From: Paracoccaceae bacterium | Lineage (GTDB): Bacteria; Pseudomonadota; Alphaproteobacteria; Rhodobacterales; Rhodobacteraceae | NCBI GenBank assembly: GCA_033344815.1 | Contig: JAWPMR010000001.1 | Location: 2,094,136 to 2,158,135 of the forward strand | Direction of reading: 5' to 3' | DNA: 64,000 nt | Shown: in pieces, positions 63,106 through 64,000 of the stretch | Layout: each line of letters opens with the position of its first letter | Numbering within the stretch: the stretch's first letter is position 1 | Notes under the pieces: generated by a model | What the model was told of the DNA's origin: nothing | Database searches by the model: none | Seen by the model: only the letters and a program-made list of their open reading frames with translations | Program-made: the position numbers and the translations under genes

Positions 63106-63966
63106 TCAGATCGCAGCTTTCAGGCTTTCCTCAAGGTATATCTCACGTAAACGCGGTGCCACGCGGCCGGGCACACCTTCTCCCAATGCCACCCCATCGA
63201 TTTCAACGACCGGCATTACAAATGTGCTGGCGGAGGTGATAAACGCCTCATCCGCGTCCTTAGCCTCATCAATGGTGAAATTGCGCTCCTCAACTTCCAT
63301 CTGCGCCTCTTGCGCAAACCGCAACACCGCGGCCCGGGTGATCCCATGCAGAATATCATTGCTCAGTGCCCGCGTGATGATCTTGTTGCCCTTGACGATA
63401 TAGGCGTTGTTGCTGGTGCCCTCGGTCACGAACCCATCCTCGATCATCCAGGCATCATCGGCGCCGGCTTTCTTGGCCATCATCTTGCCCATTGACGGAT
63501 AAAGCAGTTGCACCGTCTTGATGTCACGCCGTCCCCACCGAATGTCCTCAATACTGATGACTTTCATGCCTTTTTGCGCCGCCGGGCTGTTGGCAAGGCC
63601 GGGCTTGGACTGGGTAAACAACACGATCGTTGGATCGGTTGTCTCAGGGTCGGGGAAGACAAAATCACGATCTCCGGGTGCGCCACGCGTGATCTGAAGG
63701 TAAATCATGCCCTCATCAATCTCGTTCACCCGTACCAGCTCCCGGTGAACTTCAAGAAGGTCTTCCAGGCTGATCGGATTGCGCATGTCCAGCGCCTCCA
63801 GAGAGCGCTGCAATCGCACTGCGTGGCCGTCAAAATCAATCAGTTTCCCGCCCAGAACAGAGGTGACCTCATAGACGCCATCCGCCATCAGAAAGCCCCG
63901 GTCAAAGATTGAAACAGATGCCTCGTTTTCGGGCAGGTAGTCGCCATTCAGATAAACCGTGCGCAT
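63106..63966 (-). CDS. dat: D-amino-acid transaminase (class IV PLP)
   Basis: 286 residues from the ATG at 63966, just after AGAAGGAG; upstream codons to the window end are not needed. N-terminal VYLNGDYLPENEASVSIFDR, GFLMADGVYEV, catalytic Lys150 in IRWGRRDIKTVQLLYPSMGK, then TEGTSNNAYIVKG and ITSASTFVMPV, the branched-chain/D-amino-acid transaminase fold with PLP bound at Lys150. Converts D-amino acid plus 2-oxoglutarate; supplies D-Glu or D-Ala or degrades D-amino acids. 4-amino-4-deoxychorismate lyase is a less likely alternative. It is immediately upstream of the MaoC-like gene. Confidence 0.9.
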   Translation of the reverse strand: MRTVYLNGDYLPENEASVSIFDRGFLMADGVYEVTSVLGGKLIDFDGHAVRLQRSLEALDMRNPISLEDLLEVHRELVRVNEIDEGMIYLQITRGAPGDRDFVFPDPETTDPTIVLFTQSKPGLANSPAAQKGMKVISIEDIRWGRRDIKTVQLLYPSMGKMMAKKAGADDAWMIEDGFVTEGTSNNAYIVKGNKIITRALSNDILHGITRAAVLRFAQEAQMEVEERNFTIDEAKDADEAFITSASTFVMPVVEIDGVALGEGVPGRVAPRLREIYLEESLKAAI

Positions 63967-64000
63967 GTCATTCTCCTTCTGCGGGGTCCTTCCCCACACG

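Overview
The window reads as chromosomal DNA of a marine-type alphaproteobacterium, most likely a Rhodobacterales (Roseobacter-group) member. This is inferred from the many ABC importers, short or overlapping operon spacings, an IPLPS/VPLPA-type C-terminal sorting signal, the DUF1244 protein and the Zur-ZnuABC layout. No rRNA, tRNA or CRISPR array was seen. Coding density is high, except in the patches noted at 26.4-26.8, 29.6-30.3, 33.8-34.5, 37.6-39.3, 41.2-41.9 and 49.1-50.4 kb.

Layout. (1) 1-7.8 kb: a polyol/sugar ABC system. An ATPase and a truncated AraM-like polyol-phosphate dehydrogenase lie on the minus strand; divergently lie a binding protein, two permeases, a SorC-type regulator and an FGGY kinase. 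(2) 7.8-23.8 kb: a nitrogen-scavenging island. A minus-strand operon holds a BMP-type importer, a formamidase, two cysteine (isochorismatase-fold) hydrolases and a cupin. A plus-strand operon holds a peptide-type importer with fused ATPases, allophanate hydrolase and a RidA protein. A LysR gene sits between them, and closely related palindromes lie in both promoter regions. The set is best explained as (tri)uret/biuret import and breakdown to ammonia. (3) 23.8-26.4 kb: an amidase coupled to a nitrile-hydratase-like enzyme whose beta subunit is split into two genes, the arrangement known from thiocyanate hydrolase. (4) 26.8-33.8 kb: a secreted beta-helix/RTX protein, then a sulfotransferase, an SLC13-type carrier and a periplasmic binding protein.

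(5) 34.5-37.6 kb: the zinc locus znuA / zur-znuC-znuB with candidate Zur sites in the divergent promoter. (6) 37.6-42 kb: a decayed IS3-type element and a GGDEF-EAL protein. (7) 41.9-46.7 kb: Lrp-ald, a LysR gene, a DUF1330 gene, mscL, a glutathione transferase and a ytoQ-like gene. (8) 46.7-58.2 kb: the translation cluster rpmI-rplT ... pheS ... pheT. A defective IS6-type element lies between pheS and pheT, and an apparently intact IS with a 5-bp target duplication lies just upstream of rpmI. An amino-acid ABC importer, an LpxL-like acyltransferase and a Usp protein are interleaved. (9) 58.3-64 kb: an EEP-family hydrolase, pyruvate kinase, DUF1244, a leishmanolysin-like protease with a sorting tail, a possible miniature inverted-repeat element, a MaoC-type protein and a D-amino-acid transaminase.

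The most noteworthy content is the nitrogen island (7.8-26.4 kb). Two importers, two paralogous cysteine hydrolases, allophanate hydrolase, formamidase, an amidase and a three-subunit nitrile-hydratase/thiocyanate-hydrolase-like enzyme lie together, with a plausible common LysR operator.
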